Shown: positions 26,694-35,578 of the stretch, piece by piece
How positions within the stretch are numbered: the stretch's first letter is position 1
Layout: every line of letters starts with the position of its first letter
From: Micavibrio aeruginosavorus
GTDB lineage: Bacteria; Pseudomonadota; Alphaproteobacteria; Micavibrionales; Micavibrionaceae
NCBI GenBank assembly: GCA_016432265.1
Contig: CP066681.1
Coordinates: 1,018,342 to 1,082,341 of the forward strand
DNA length: 64,000 nt
Reading direction: 5' to 3'
Notes under the pieces: generated by a model
Seen by the model: the letters and a program-made list of their open reading frames with translations, nothing else
What the model was told of the DNA's origin: nothing
Database searches by the model: none
Position numbers and translations under genes: made by a program

Positions 26694-29008
26694 CAGACAT
26701 TCAGGGCTGTCTGCCTGATTGTTTCCTGTTTGTGTTCGGCTTCGTAGATCTGGGCCTCGACTGTGGCCACAGCGGTGACGTTTACGATACCACGGGGGGT
26801 GATCGATGTCGAAACGATATGCGCCGGGCGCTCGACCCCCAGAAGCATAGGGCCGATGGCGATGGCATCGCCTAAGACCTTCATCATGTTGAAGGCGATG
26901 TTGGCGGCGTCCACGTTCGGCATGACGAACAGGTTGGCTTCGCCGTGCAAGGTCGAATTCGGCATGATTTCCTGCCGGATCGACTGGCTCAAGGCCGCAT
27001 CGGCGTGCATTTCCCCATCGATTTCCAGTTCAGGCGCGCGCTGACGCAGGTCGGAGAGAGCCGCACGCATCTTGAAGGCGCTTTCATTATTGTGCGTCCC
27101 GAAATTGGAATGCGAGAGAAGGGCGATTTTGGGCTTGATCCCGAAACGTTGTACGGCTTCGGCCGCCATCAGCGTCATTTCACTGATCTGGGCGATGCTG
27201 GGATCCGGGTTGACGTGCGTATCGCAGATAAAGTAGCTGCCTTTGTTCATAATCAGCAGGCTCAGGGCGGCGGCAGTTTCCACGCCGGGCTGAAGGCCGA
27301 TGATATCTGTAATCGTCTTCAGGTGATCGCGGTAGACGCCAATGGTTCCGCAGATCATGGCGTCGGCATAGCCGCGCTCGACCATCAAGGCGCCAATCAC
27401 CGAAGCGTTGGTTCGCAGGGTGGTTCGCGCCACAGCGGGCGTGACGCCGCGCCGCTCCATGATCTGGTGATAACGCGTCCAGTAGTCGCGATAACGCGGG
27501 TCGCTCTCAGGGTCGATCAGTTCAAAATCCTTGCCTTCCTCGATGCGCAGGTGGAGGCGTTTGATCCGGGTTTCGACGACGCTGCGGCGGCCGATCAGAA
27601 CCGGGTGGGCCAAGCCATCGTCAACAACGACCTGTATGGCGCGTAAAACCCGTTCTTCCTCGCCTTCGCAATAGACAACGCGCTTGGGGTTGGTTTTGGC
27701 GCGCGCGAACAAGGGGCGCATCGCCATGCTGGTGCGATAGGTGTAGGATTGGAGTTTTTCGCGGTAGGCATTCCAGTCTGTGATCGGGCGGGTGGCCACT
27801 CCTGTCTCCATCGCAACCTTGGCGACAGCCATCGGCAATTCGACGATCAGTCGCGGGTCGAAGGGTTTGGGTATCATATAATCGAGCCCGAAGGAGAGTT
27901 GTTCGCCGCCGTAAACGGCGGCGACTTCGGCGCTGACTTCCTTGCGCGCCAGATTGGCGATCGCATGGACGCACGCCAGCTTCATTTCTTCATTGATAGC
28001 GGTTGCGCCGACATCCAAGGCGCCGCGAAAAATAAACGGGAAGCACAGGACGTTGTTGACCTGATTGTTATAATCGGATCTGCCGGTGCAGATAACGGCG
28101 TCAGGTTTGGCTTCGCGGGCTTCTTCGGGCAGGATTTCCGGTGTCGGATTGGCCAGCGCCAGAATAAGCGGCGCTTTGGCCATTTTTCTGACCATGTCCT
28201 TGGTCAGTACGCCCGCGGCCGAAAGACCGAGGAAGACATCGGCATCTTCGATCGCGTCGCCGAGGGAGCGGGCGTTGGTTTCGACTGCGTATTGCGCCTT
28301 GTCCGGATCCATGCCTTCGGTACGGCCTTTATAGACGACGCCCTGCCGGTCGGTGACGATGATGTTGTCCTTGGGCAGGCCGAGGCTGACCAGAATATTC
28401 AGACAGGCCAGCGCCGCCGCGCCGGCGCCGCTGGTCACCAGCTTAATGTCGGTGATTTTTCGTTTGGAGATATGCAACCAGTTTGTCAGGGCTGCGCCCA
28501 CAATGATGGCTGTGCCGTGCTGGTCATCGTGGAAGACTGGAATTTTCATACGTTCGCGCAGGCGGCGCTCAATTTCAAAACATTCCGGGGCTTTGATATC
28601 TTCAAGGTTGATGCCGCCGAAGCTGGGTTCGAGGGAGGCGATGATCTCGATCAGTTTGTCGGGATTTTTTTCGTCAATCTCGATATCGATGGAGTCGATG
28701 TTCGCAAATTTCTTGAAGAGAACGGCCTTGCCTTCCATCACCGGTTTGGCAGCCAATGCGCCGATGTCACCCAGCCCCAGCACGGCGGTGCCGTTCGAGA
28801 TCACGGCCACGAGATTGCCGCGTGAGGTGTAGTCAAGCGCCTTGAGGGGGTCTTTCTCGATTTCTTCGCAGGGGGCGGCTACGCCCGGTGAGTAGGCCAG
28901 CGCCAGATCGCGCTGTGTTGCCATGGCCTTGGTGGGTACAATGGCGATTTTTCCGGCATTGGGAACGCGGTGATACTCAAGGGCGGCTTCGCGGAGTGTG
29001 TCTTTCAT
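26693..29008 (-). CDS. maeB: NADP-dependent malic enzyme with C-terminal phosphotransacetylase-like domain
   Basis: This large, 771-residue malic enzyme converts malate to pyruvate and CO2. Residues 1 to about 430 are the catalytic part: YSPGVAAPCEEIEKDP is the malic motif, FHDDQHGTAIIVGAAL is the second signature, and SGAGAAALACLNIL is the dinucleotide-binding loop. Residues about 430-771 resemble phosphate acetyltransferase (for example GVTPAVARTTLRTNASVIGA) and usually act as an acetyl-CoA-responsive regulatory domain without their own activity. This two-domain form is common in alphaproteobacteria. It heads a pair with mgtE. Confidence 0.95.
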   Translation of the reverse strand: MKDTLREAALEYHRVPNAGKIAIVPTKAMATQRDLALAYSPGVAAPCEEIEKDPLKALDYTSRGNLVAVISNGTAVLGLGDIGALAAKPVMEGKAVLFKKFANIDSIDIEIDEKNPDKLIEIIASLEPSFGGINLEDIKAPECFEIERRLRERMKIPVFHDDQHGTAIIVGAALTNWLHISKRKITDIKLVTSGAGAAALACLNILVSLGLPKDNIIVTDRQGVVYKGRTEGMDPDKAQYAVETNARSLGDAIEDADVFLGLSAAGVLTKDMVRKMAKAPLILALANPTPEILPEEAREAKPDAVICTGRSDYNNQVNNVLCFPFIFRGALDVGATAINEEMKLACVHAIANLARKEVSAEVAAVYGGEQLSFGLDYMIPKPFDPRLIVELPMAVAKVAMETGVATRPITDWNAYREKLQSYTYRTSMAMRPLFARAKTNPKRVVYCEGEEERVLRAIQVVVDDGLAHPVLIGRRSVVETRIKRLHLRIEEGKDFELIDPESDPRYRDYWTRYHQIMERRGVTPAVARTTLRTNASVIGALMVERGYADAMICGTIGVYRDHLKTITDIIGLQPGVETAAALSLLIMNKGSYFICDTHVNPDPSIAQISEMTLMAAEAVQRFGIKPKIALLSHSNFGTHNNESAFKMRAALSDLRQRAPELEIDGEMHADAALSQSIRQEIMPNSTLHGEANLFVMPNVDAANIAFNMMKVLGDAIAIGPMLLGVERPAHIVSTSITPRGIVNVTAVATVEAQIYEAEHKQETIRQTALNV

Positions 29009-29129
29009 GAAAAACCTCGTGCTGTCCGGGTCGATCCGGGGCAGCTATAGATGCTGCATTACTGTGCCGGAAATATGGCAAGAATAAAAGCCCGCCTCAA
29101 AATGATTTATGGCAGAGCAGCTATGTAAA

Positions 29130-29145
29130 CATTTGTTCGCAAATG
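29130..29145 (-). terminator. Possible terminator downstream of tRNA-Leu
   Basis: CATTTG (29130-29135) and CAAATG (29140-29145) form a perfect 6-bp stem with a 4-base loop, starting 15 bases past the tRNA 3' end in the direction of transcription. The run after it is only GTTTAC, so termination would be weak, and it could instead be part of the maeB upstream region. Confidence 0.35.
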
Positions 29146-29160
29146 CAAAAAATCGGGAGA

Positions 29161-29244
29161 TGGTGCGGTCGAGAAGACTTGAACTTCCACGGGTTGCCCC
29201 ACAGCGACCTCAACGCTGCGCGTCTACCATTCCGCCACGACCGC
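29161..29244 (-). tRNA. tRNA-Leu (anticodon GAG), CCA encoded
   Basis: Read leftward, the 5' acceptor GCGGTCG (29244-29238) pairs with the 3' CGACCGC, followed by A and an encoded CCA (29163-29161). The anticodon stem CAGCG/CGCTG carries loop TTGAGGT with anticodon GAG, reading CUC and CUU. The long variable arm (GGGGCAACCC) is typical of class II tRNA-Leu, and the T-loop reads TTCAAGT. The D-arm has AATGGTAGAC, one T shorter than the usual AATTGGTAGAC. Confidence 0.96.
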
Positions 29245-29341
29245 ACTGAAATGGAAGGCTGTTAGGTATCAAATTCATCACTTAAGTGCAAGCAGGAAAG
29301 ATATTGCGCAGGGACGGGAAGGGATTTATGGTTTAATTCCT

Positions 29342-29989
29342 ATGGAAATAGTGATTTCAGACGATCTGGTGAACTACCCCGAGGCTCTTCAGGTGATGGA
29401 AGGGCGGGTCGCGGCTATTCGTGCTGGAACAGCGCCGGAAACGATCTGGTTGCTTGAGCACCCGCCTCTTTATACCGCAGGAACCAGCGCCAAACCCTCA
29501 GACCTGCTCCATCCCCGCTTTCCGGTTTTTGAGACTGGGCGGGGCGGGGAATACACCTATCATGGCCCGGGGCAGCGCGTGGGGTATGTCATGCTCGACC
29601 TGAAAAAGCGCCAGAAGATACCAGACATCAAGCTTTATGTCTGGCAACTGGAGGAATGGATTATTCGGGCTTTGCGTGATCTCGGCATTCAGGGTGAGCG
29701 CCGCGAGGGGCGTGTGGGGATATGGGTCGCCCATGACGGCACGGAATCCAAGATTGCGGCGTTGGGAGTCAGAATCCGTCATTGGGTCACCTATCATGGA
29801 ATTTCAATCAACGTCGATTCCGACCTTGCGCATTTTCAGGGTATCGTGCCGTGCGGTATCCGTGAGTTTGGTGTGACATCATGTCATGAGCGCGGGGTCA
29901 GGATATCCATGAATGACCTGGATGAAGCGCTGATGAAGCACTGTGGCATGGTTTTTGGCAGCGATCAGGGTCTTAAGGCGACAGCTTGA
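29342..29989 (+). CDS. lipB: Octanoyl-[acyl-carrier-protein]-protein N-octanoyltransferase
   Basis: LipB moves octanoate from ACP to the lipoyl domains of 2-oxoacid dehydrogenases and GcvH, step one of lipoate synthesis. The 215-residue protein has the family motif [18 protein letters not shown], the active-site Cys in GVTSCHERG and the Lys in [20 protein letters not shown] (Lys near residue 138). The ribosome site before the ATG is weak. The 3' end overlaps the convergent amidohydrolase gene by 25 bases. lipA is not in this window. Confidence 0.94.
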   Translation: MEIVISDDLVNYPEALQVMEGRVAAIRAGTAPETIWLLEHPPLYTAGTSAKPSDLLHPRFPVFETGRGGEYTYHGPGQRVGYVMLDLKKRQKIPDIKLYVWQLEEWIIRALRDLGIQGERREGRVGIWVAHDGTESKIAALGVRIRHWVTYHGISINVDSDLAHFQGIVPCGIREFGVTSCHERGVRISMNDLDEALMKHCGMVFGSDQGLKATA

Positions 29990-30795
29990 TTAAGGCTGAA
30001 CTGATGGATTTCGGTGGCGAACCGCGTCAGGATATTCTTCAGATTCCCACCCTTGAAGGGGTCAAAACTGAGTGAGGACTGATCCATATAAAGGTCACGG
30101 GCCAGCTCAATCTGCAGGCTGTGGCGGCCTTGATCGGGCGCATGGGTCTTCCGTATCAGCGCGCCGCCGGGATAAGGCTTGTTCAGGCCCGTGCTTAGTC
30201 CCTCTTTTCTGAAGAAGTCTTGCACAAAACCCAGCAGCAGCGGGGAGCATGACTTTCCTTTCAGATTCCCCAGTATAACGTCCTGATGGTGGGGGCTGTC
30301 TTGGCGCGGGGTTGAGTGAAAATTGAAATGAATGGCTATTCCATGATGTTGCTGAGATGTGTTGATTAAGTCGATCAGGGCATCATAGTAGGGTTTATAG
30401 TATTCATTGATTCTTCTTTTTACTTCTGAAACAGTAAGTTGCGAGTTTTCATTAAATGCTTGCACTAACGTTCCATCGCGACGCTTTATCAAATAGGGAA
30501 TAAGTCCCATGCCGTTCCTGACATTCGCGGTGACCTTGTGCGGGTAGGGCCAGGGCTCCTGAAAAACGGAAGGGTCGATTTCTTCAATGTCACGGTTGGT
30601 GTCGATGATGGTGCGCGGCACATCTGTTTCCAGAACGTGAACGCCAGCGCCCGGTGCTTCGATCAGCAGGCGATCCATAAACGCATCCCACAGCCATGTT
30701 TCGCTGTACCCGCTGTGCGGATTATCGAAAACAACAGGTGAAATACCGTTGTTCGGCGGATGATGGATAATGACGGGTCGGTAATGATCGGCCAT
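29965..30795 (-). CDS. N-formylglutamate amidohydrolase-like protein (copy 1)
   Basis: This 276-residue protein belongs to the N-formylglutamate amidohydrolase (FGase/HutG-like) family of Zn hydrolases. Diagnostic points are the N-terminal [29 protein letters not shown], and [18 protein letters not shown]. The [15 protein letters not shown] segment near the C-terminus carries the conserved Q-I-E. A second, divergent family member lies at 32506-33399. No hut (histidine degradation) genes are nearby, so the natural substrate may not be N-formylglutamate; family members also act on other N-acyl amino acids or peptide-like amides. Confidence 0.85.
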   Translation of the reverse strand: MADHYRPVIIHHPPNNGISPVVFDNPHSGYSETWLWDAFMDRLLIEAPGAGVHVLETDVPRTIIDTNRDIEEIDPSVFQEPWPYPHKVTANVRNGMGLIPYLIKRRDGTLVQAFNENSQLTVSEVKRRINEYYKPYYDALIDLINTSQQHHGIAIHFNFHSTPRQDSPHHQDVILGNLKGKSCSPLLLGFVQDFFRKEGLSTGLNKPYPGGALIRKTHAPDQGRHSLQIELARDLYMDQSSLSFDPFKGGNLKNILTRFATEIHQFSLNQAVALRP

Positions 30796-30877
30796 GTTTC
30801 ATCCATATCTGTCCCGCAGATGGATTGCAAGTTGGCAGTGACATAGTAAAAGTGGGGCTGGAGAGGTTTCTGCGCGC

Positions 30878-31144
30878 ATGTTGCCATTTATCATAACCGG
30901 ACTGGTGTCTGCCCTTGGCTTCGCCGTGCTATGGTCGTACAGCCGCGGCCGCACTGCGCTGGTCACGGGGGGCGCCTGGTTTGCTTATGCGCTCTATGAA
31001 ATCGGGATTCAGAGAATCTGTACGGGCGAGTGTAACATCCGCGTCGATCTGTTGCTGATTTATCCATTATTACTGATCCTGAGCTTGCTTTCGCTGTTTT
31101 TTGTTATCAGGCAGCGTTTGCGCCGGAGAGATGAAAAAACATGA
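30878..31144 (+). CDS. Small inner-membrane protein, 88 residues
   Basis: Two hydrophobic segments (about residues 4-21 and 58-79) flank a central part with aromatic residues and two Cys (ICTGECN). The last ten residues are strongly basic (RQRLRRRDEKT), giving a cytoplasmic C-terminus by the positive-inside rule. The stop overlaps the folC start (ATGA), which supports translation. I do not recognise the family. Confidence 0.7.
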   Translation: MLPFIITGLVSALGFAVLWSYSRGRTALVTGGAWFAYALYEIGIQRICTGECNIRVDLLLIYPLLLILSLLSLFFVIRQRLRRRDEKT

Positions 31145-32457
31145 CGTCCGTCGATGCGCCTCTCGACCGGATATTGAAAAGCCTGCAGGAGCTTTATCCG
31201 GAGAAAATCGATCTGTCTCTGGATCGTTTGTTCAGGTTGCTCGATAAACTGGGCAATCCGCAGGACAAGACGCCGCCGGTAATCCATGTGGCCGGGACAA
31301 ACGGCAAGGGATCGACGATTGCCTATATGCGCGCGATCACAGAGGTGGCAGGGTATAAGTGCCATGTCTATACGTCGCCACACTTGCTGAGGTTCAACGA
31401 GCGCATACGTCTGGCCGGGCATCTGGCCAGCGATGAATTCCTGATAGACATTCTGCAGGAGGTGAAGGCCGTCAATAAAGGTGCGGCGATCAGTTTTTTT
31501 GAGGTGACGACAGCCGCAGCTTTTGTGGCATTTTCAAGGGTACCTGCTGATGTCTTGCTGCTTGAGGTTGGCATGGGTGGGCTGCGTGATGCGACCAATG
31601 TTGTGCGCGATCCTTTGCTGACAGTTATCACCACGATCTCTTACGATCACTGCGACTGGCTCGGGCGAACCCTGCCGGAGATTGCCATACAAAAGGCCGG
31701 AATTATGCGGATGGATGTCCCCTGCGTGGTGGGCTGCCAGATGCCATGGGCACGGGAAGAGGTTGTTCCTGCATTGCAGGGGTGTGCGACGCGGGCGCGT
31801 ACATCCCTGATATTATGCGGTCGGGATTGGAGCGTGACGCCCGGGGAAAGTTTGCGGATGGATTTTCAGGGTCGGCGTTACCGCTATCCGGCACCCAATC
31901 TTTTGGGCGTGCATCAGTTCTGGAATGCAGGAGCGGCGATCACCGCGCTCAAGAGCCAGTCGCACTTGAATATCTCCGAAGAAGCTTTCGCTGGCGGCGT
32001 GCAAAAGGCTGAATGGCCCGGCCGCCTGGAGCATATTGTGCGGGGTCGTGTGGCGGAGGCGTTGCCTGCGGGATGGGAGCTTTGGTATGACGGCGCTCAT
32101 AATGATAGTTGCGGGGAAGTACTGGCGCATCAGGTGGCCGCGTGGTCGCGGGCCGAACCTGACCGCCCGCTTCATGTGGTGACGGCCATGCTTCGTAGCA
32201 AGGATCCGGCGGTTTGCCTTGGGCCGTTGCTGCCTTATGTGAACAGCGTCTCCACGTTTTCGTTTGTGAACGGCCCTTATGACCAGACCGGCCCCGTTTT
32301 CAGCGCCGACGATCTGGCAGCGTCATTGCGGCCAGTTTGTGCCGGTGTCAAAAGTTATCACTCTCTGGAGGCGGCTGTCGCTGCTGTAGCGGAACGGTCT
32401 TCCGCGGGCCGCGTGCTGGTGACCGGGACGCTCTATGCTTACAAGGAGTTGGTGTAA
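31141..32457 (+). CDS. folC: Bifunctional dihydrofolate synthase/folylpolyglutamate synthase
   Basis: FolC adds glutamate to dihydropteroate and to folates. The 438-residue, Mur-ligase-fold enzyme has the P-loop HVAGTNGKGSTIAYMRA at about residues 48-64, the motif YTSPHLLRFNERIRLAG and the Mg/omega-loop motif SYDHCDWLGRTLPEIAIQKAGI (His rather than the more usual sequence around the DH pair). The C-terminal domain starts near WYDGAHN. It is coupled to the small membrane gene upstream. The spacer to the convergent second amidohydrolase is 48 bases and shows no hairpin terminator. Confidence 0.93.
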   Translation: MTSVDAPLDRILKSLQELYPEKIDLSLDRLFRLLDKLGNPQDKTPPVIHVAGTNGKGSTIAYMRAITEVAGYKCHVYTSPHLLRFNERIRLAGHLASDEFLIDILQEVKAVNKGAAISFFEVTTAAAFVAFSRVPADVLLLEVGMGGLRDATNVVRDPLLTVITTISYDHCDWLGRTLPEIAIQKAGIMRMDVPCVVGCQMPWAREEVVPALQGCATRARTSLILCGRDWSVTPGESLRMDFQGRRYRYPAPNLLGVHQFWNAGAAITALKSQSHLNISEEAFAGGVQKAEWPGRLEHIVRGRVAEALPAGWELWYDGAHNDSCGEVLAHQVAAWSRAEPDRPLHVVTAMLRSKDPAVCLGPLLPYVNSVSTFSFVNGPYDQTGPVFSADDLAASLRPVCAGVKSYHSLEAAVAAVAERSSAGRVLVTGTLYAYKELV

Positions 32458-32505
32458 TGCGCCTTAATCTGTTTTATGTCTCATGTGGCCAGCATCCGGG
32501 CTCTG

Positions 32506-33399
32506 CTAGTCGGCGGCTTGCTGTGACAGGTGTGCGGAGACATAGGCGCGCAAATGCTGCGTAAAGATTTCAATATCTTTTCTTAACACATTGAAATGGC
32601 TGTTTTTATCGAGGCGCCGCTCATTCCAGTACAGACCCTTGTTGATCTCAATCTGCAGGCTGGCGCGGCCGATTTTAGGATTGCTGTAGCGGCGCACCAG
32701 TTCAACGCCCTTATACGGCGTATTAATCGCAACTGAATAACCAAGATCCTTGAGCATTTCTTTGATATCATTCGTGAAATCAGGTCGGCAACTGGTACCA
32801 TTGCGGTCGCCCAGCACAAAATCAGGCTGGCCGTTGCCGGGGCGGCGTCCGTTATGCGGCAATGGCCCCACCGCACCGAGCGAAGGCATGGAATGCCAGT
32901 TGATATGCCAGACCTGACCGAACAGGCCGTAGGTTCCGTCCAGCAAATGGGACAGGGCGCCATGGTAAGGTACATAGTAAGTTTCAAGGCGCTGGATGAT
33001 CTCCTTCACCTGTAAGCGGCGGTTATAGACCGGGATGCCGGGTTTGATCTCGCGGCGGATCAGGCCAATGCCCGAGAGTGCGCGATCCGTCGGGTTCAGC
33101 GGCGCGGGCCACGGTTCTGCCAGAATATCGGGTTCTATATCGTCCGGGGCGCGGTTGACGTCGATATAGGTACGGGGGAATTCGGCGCAGAGCAGGGGAA
33201 TGCCATAGCCCGGTGCGGTGGCCAGCAATTCATCGACGTGGTTATCCTCGCCCCGGCGCAACAGGCCTTCGTCGCAGTTGTAATTGAAATCGGCAGGGTA
33301 TATCCGCCCGCTATGCGGGGAATCGTATACCAGCGGCAGCGGCTCTTGCGCCCGCGCAATCCTGTAAACACCGGGGATATGATCCTTAATGTTTTGCAT
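32506..33399 (-). CDS. N-formylglutamate amidohydrolase-like protein (copy 2)
   Basis: This second FGase-family hydrolase has 297 residues. Aligning segments are VYDSPHSGRIYPADF, DVNRAPDDIEPDILAEP, WHINWHSMPSLG and ASLQIEINKGLYW, which match copy 1 position by position but with low identity. The two are therefore old paralogues rather than a recent duplication. It also has FVLGDRNGTSCRPDFTNDI, the Gly-Asp-x-x-G-T motif found in many family members and absent in copy 1. It diverges from serS. The substrate is unknown, and no histidine-degradation genes are near. Confidence 0.87.
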   Translation of the reverse strand: MQNIKDHIPGVYRIARAQEPLPLVYDSPHSGRIYPADFNYNCDEGLLRRGEDNHVDELLATAPGYGIPLLCAEFPRTYIDVNRAPDDIEPDILAEPWPAPLNPTDRALSGIGLIRREIKPGIPVYNRRLQVKEIIQRLETYYVPYHGALSHLLDGTYGLFGQVWHINWHSMPSLGAVGPLPHNGRRPGNGQPDFVLGDRNGTSCRPDFTNDIKEMLKDLGYSVAINTPYKGVELVRRYSNPKIGRASLQIEINKGLYWNERRLDKNSHFNVLRKDIEIFTQHLRAYVSAHLSQQAAD

Positions 33400-33444
33400 A
33401 GTCCTGATTTTATAGTAGTTTACCGGCGAAGTAAGATGTTTTTA

Positions 33445-33461
33445 CAAGGTCAAATACCTTG
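33445..33461. repeat. Perfect 6-bp inverted repeat between copy 2 amidohydrolase and serS
   Basis: CAAGGT (33445-33450) and ACCTTG (33456-33461) around 5 bases, centred in the 92-base divergent spacer. Its position could suit an operator or a leader hairpin, but the short arms make chance plausible. Confidence 0.3.
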
Positions 33462-33491
33462 GTGACCGTTTTGATAAGGATTTGAGAAGAA

Positions 33492-34802
33492 ATGCACGAT
33501 ATCGCCGCCATCCGCAAAGACCCTGCCGCTTATGACAAGAACTGGGCGCGTCGTGGCGTGTCGCCGCAGACGCCTGAGATTCTGAAATTGGATGCCGAGC
33601 GTCGCGCTGTGCAGACGGAAATGCAGGATCTGCAGAACCAGCGCAATACCAAGTCCAAGGAAATCGGGGTGATCAAGGGCAAGGGGGGGGATGCCGCCGC
33701 GCTCATGAACGAAGTCGCAGCGATGAAAGATCGCATGGCCGAACTGGAACAGACGGAAGCGGCGCTGGCCGAGAAGCTTAATACGATTCTGGCCAGCCTG
33801 CCGAACCTGCTGGATGCGGATACGCCGGACGGCAAGGATGAGAACGACAACAAGGAAGTGCGCAAGGTTGGCACGCCGAAAAGACTGAACAGCCAGACCC
33901 CTGAGCATTTTGAAATCGGTGAGGCGCTGGGGATGATGGATTTCGAAACCGCCGCCAAAATGTCAGGCAGCCGTTTCACGTTGATGCATTCCGGTCTGGC
34001 ACGTATGGAGCGCGCGCTGGCGCAATTTATGCTGGATACGCACACGCAGGAGCATGGTTATACGGAAGTATCGCCGCCGCTCTTGGTGCGTGATAACGCG
34101 CTCTACGGCACAGGGCAGTTGCCGAAATTCGCGGAAGACCTGTTTCATACAACATCGGATCACTGGCTGATACCCACCGCCGAAGTCTCGCTGACCAATA
34201 TCGTTGCCGATTGTATCGTCGAGGATGATTACCTGCCGCGCCGTTATACGGCATGGACGCCGTGCTTCCGTTCCGAGGCGGGGGCTGCGGGCAAGGATAC
34301 GCGCGGCATGATCCGCCAGCACCAGTTCTATAAGGTTGAACTGGTCAGTGTGACCCTGCCTGAGCAAAGCAACGATGAGCACGAACGCATGACTGGGTGC
34401 GCGGAGAATATCCTGAAAAAACTGGAGCTGCCATTCCGCACGATTTCCCTGTGCAGCGGCGATATCGGTTTTGGCTCGCGCAAGACATACGATATTGAGG
34501 TCTGGCTGCCGGGACAGGATCGTTATCGCGAAATCTCGAGCTGCTCGAACTGCGGCGATTTTCAGGCGCGGCGCATGAAGGCCCGTTTCCGCAGGAAGGG
34601 TGAAAAGGACACGCAGTTCCTGCATACGCTGAATGGTTCGGGGGTGGCTGTGGGTCGGGCTCTGATCGCCGTGATGGAGAATTACTACGACCCGGACGAT
34701 GGCGGAGTGTTCGTTCCGGCGGCGCTGAAACCCTATATGGGCGGGATTGAGAAACTGATACCGGCTGATACGGCAACGCAGGCGCAGAAGCGCGCGATTT
34801 AG
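33492..34802 (+). CDS. serS: Seryl-tRNA synthetase
   Basis: This class II synthetase charges tRNA-Ser (and tRNA-Sec). The 436-residue protein opens with the tRNA-binding helical arm (a coiled coil at about residues 30-105, rich in Glu, Gln and Lys). The core then has motif 2 ([17 protein letters not shown]) and motif 3 ([19 protein letters not shown]). The ATG at 33492 starts [15 protein letters not shown], standard for the family. It begins the rightward block that runs through secF. The end is followed by a new promoter at 34819 rather than a terminator. Confidence 0.97.
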   Translation: MHDIAAIRKDPAAYDKNWARRGVSPQTPEILKLDAERRAVQTEMQDLQNQRNTKSKEIGVIKGKGGDAAALMNEVAAMKDRMAELEQTEAALAEKLNTILASLPNLLDADTPDGKDENDNKEVRKVGTPKRLNSQTPEHFEIGEALGMMDFETAAKMSGSRFTLMHSGLARMERALAQFMLDTHTQEHGYTEVSPPLLVRDNALYGTGQLPKFAEDLFHTTSDHWLIPTAEVSLTNIVADCIVEDDYLPRRYTAWTPCFRSEAGAAGKDTRGMIRQHQFYKVELVSVTLPEQSNDEHERMTGCAENILKKLELPFRTISLCSGDIGFGSRKTYDIEVWLPGQDRYREISSCSNCGDFQARRMKARFRRKGEKDTQFLHTLNGSGVAVGRALIAVMENYYDPDDGGVFVPAALKPYMGGIEKLIPADTATQAQKRAI

Positions 34803-34818
34803 TCTGACCGGCAATTAA

Positions 34819-34847
34819 TTGACATAACAAACAGACTCTGCTATCCA
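34819..34847 (+). promoter_or_regulatory. Promoter for the gene at 34857, implying an almost leaderless mRNA
   Basis: A perfect -35 TTGACA (34819-34824), a 17-base spacer and -10 TATCCA (34842-34847). The expected start is near 34854, that is, on the GTG/ATG pair that opens the next gene. No good ribosome site precedes that start, which fits a leaderless transcript. Confidence 0.5.
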
Positions 34848-34856
34848 TGGGCGGTG

Positions 34857-35486
34857 ATGCAAAAGCTTGTTCTTACCCGTGATTTTGAACGCGCGGCGAC
34901 TGACCACCATCAGCAGATGGCGATAGTGGTGCAGGCGAAGACGCTCTTGTTCGCGGCCCCCGGTTTATATGAGGGGGAGTGGCGGGCACGGGATGATAAT
35001 AATTGTTACAATTTCGCGATTAACAGGCCAACCCGGGATCATATGCAGCCTGGGGATTTAAGCGAGGAGCTTGATTGGCCGGGTGATGTCCCTGTGAAGT
35101 CGGTCAAGTTGAAAGAGGGCCTTTTCCAACTGGTAGATAGTACCGGTATTCGCGTTCATAAAGGTGCTCAGGCCGATGGTTTGGTTTATCTGGGGCATAA
35201 TTTTTTAGGGTGCAGGAAGGATTTTTTTCCTGCGGCCTTGTTTTTGAAGTATGAGGATCAAGGCGATTTTCATTGGATGGCGATGCGCCAGAAGGTCGAC
35301 GGGGATAGTCCTACAGGGGAATTGATCTGGAGTCATAAATGCGGTCGTCCCAGCCCTGTTGAGATTATTACGGCACCAGATACAATTTTCTCAAAGGCGA
35401 CAGCCATAGGTTATTTACTTTTTGCCGGATACTATGCAGTTCCCCGTGATATGGCTTATCGCGAAGTGCCGGGGCTGTCCCCCTGA
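34857..35486 (+). CDS. Unknown protein in the surE position; possible papain-like fold
   Basis: The 209-residue protein starts at ATG 34857 (a GTG one codon upstream is equally possible). It has no signal peptide. Notable segments are NNCYNFAINRPTRDHMQPG (Cys near residue 49), then FHWMAMRQKVDGDSP and LIWSHKCGRPSPVEI, each with a His. I recall unnamed bacterial proteins sharing an N-C-Y block followed by D-x-H-W and W-S-H-K blocks. The Cys...His order suggests a papain-like hydrolase, but that is inference. It sits between serS and pcm, where many alphaproteobacteria carry surE. Confidence 0.7.
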   Translation: MQKLVLTRDFERAATDHHQQMAIVVQAKTLLFAAPGLYEGEWRARDDNNCYNFAINRPTRDHMQPGDLSEELDWPGDVPVKSVKLKEGLFQLVDSTGIRVHKGAQADGLVYLGHNFLGCRKDFFPAALFLKYEDQGDFHWMAMRQKVDGDSPTGELIWSHKCGRPSPVEIITAPDTIFSKATAIGYLLFAGYYAVPRDMAYREVPGLSP

Positions 35487-35578
35487 TTCGTTTTCCGCTT
35501 GGTTCCCGGCCTGTTTGGATTTAAAATTTGTAAAAGTCATTCGACGCTTCTTTTTATCCATAATCGCAACAGCGCGCT

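Noticed and set aside
25791-26747. 318-codon frame opposite mgtE
   Set aside because: Long antisense frames are common opposite Asp- and Glu-rich genes of this base composition. mgtE carries the clear motifs.
26945-28825. Two long frames (26945-27646 and 27749-28825) opposite maeB
   Set aside because: Both are antisense to an unmistakable malic enzyme and lack start signals or recognisable domains.
32337-32564. Small frame over the folC 3' end and spacer
   Set aside because: It overlaps folC in another frame, and the part in the spacer has no ribosome site.
33963-34814. 283-codon leftward frame opposite serS
   Set aside because: A shadow frame; the SerS motifs on the other strand settle the coding strand.
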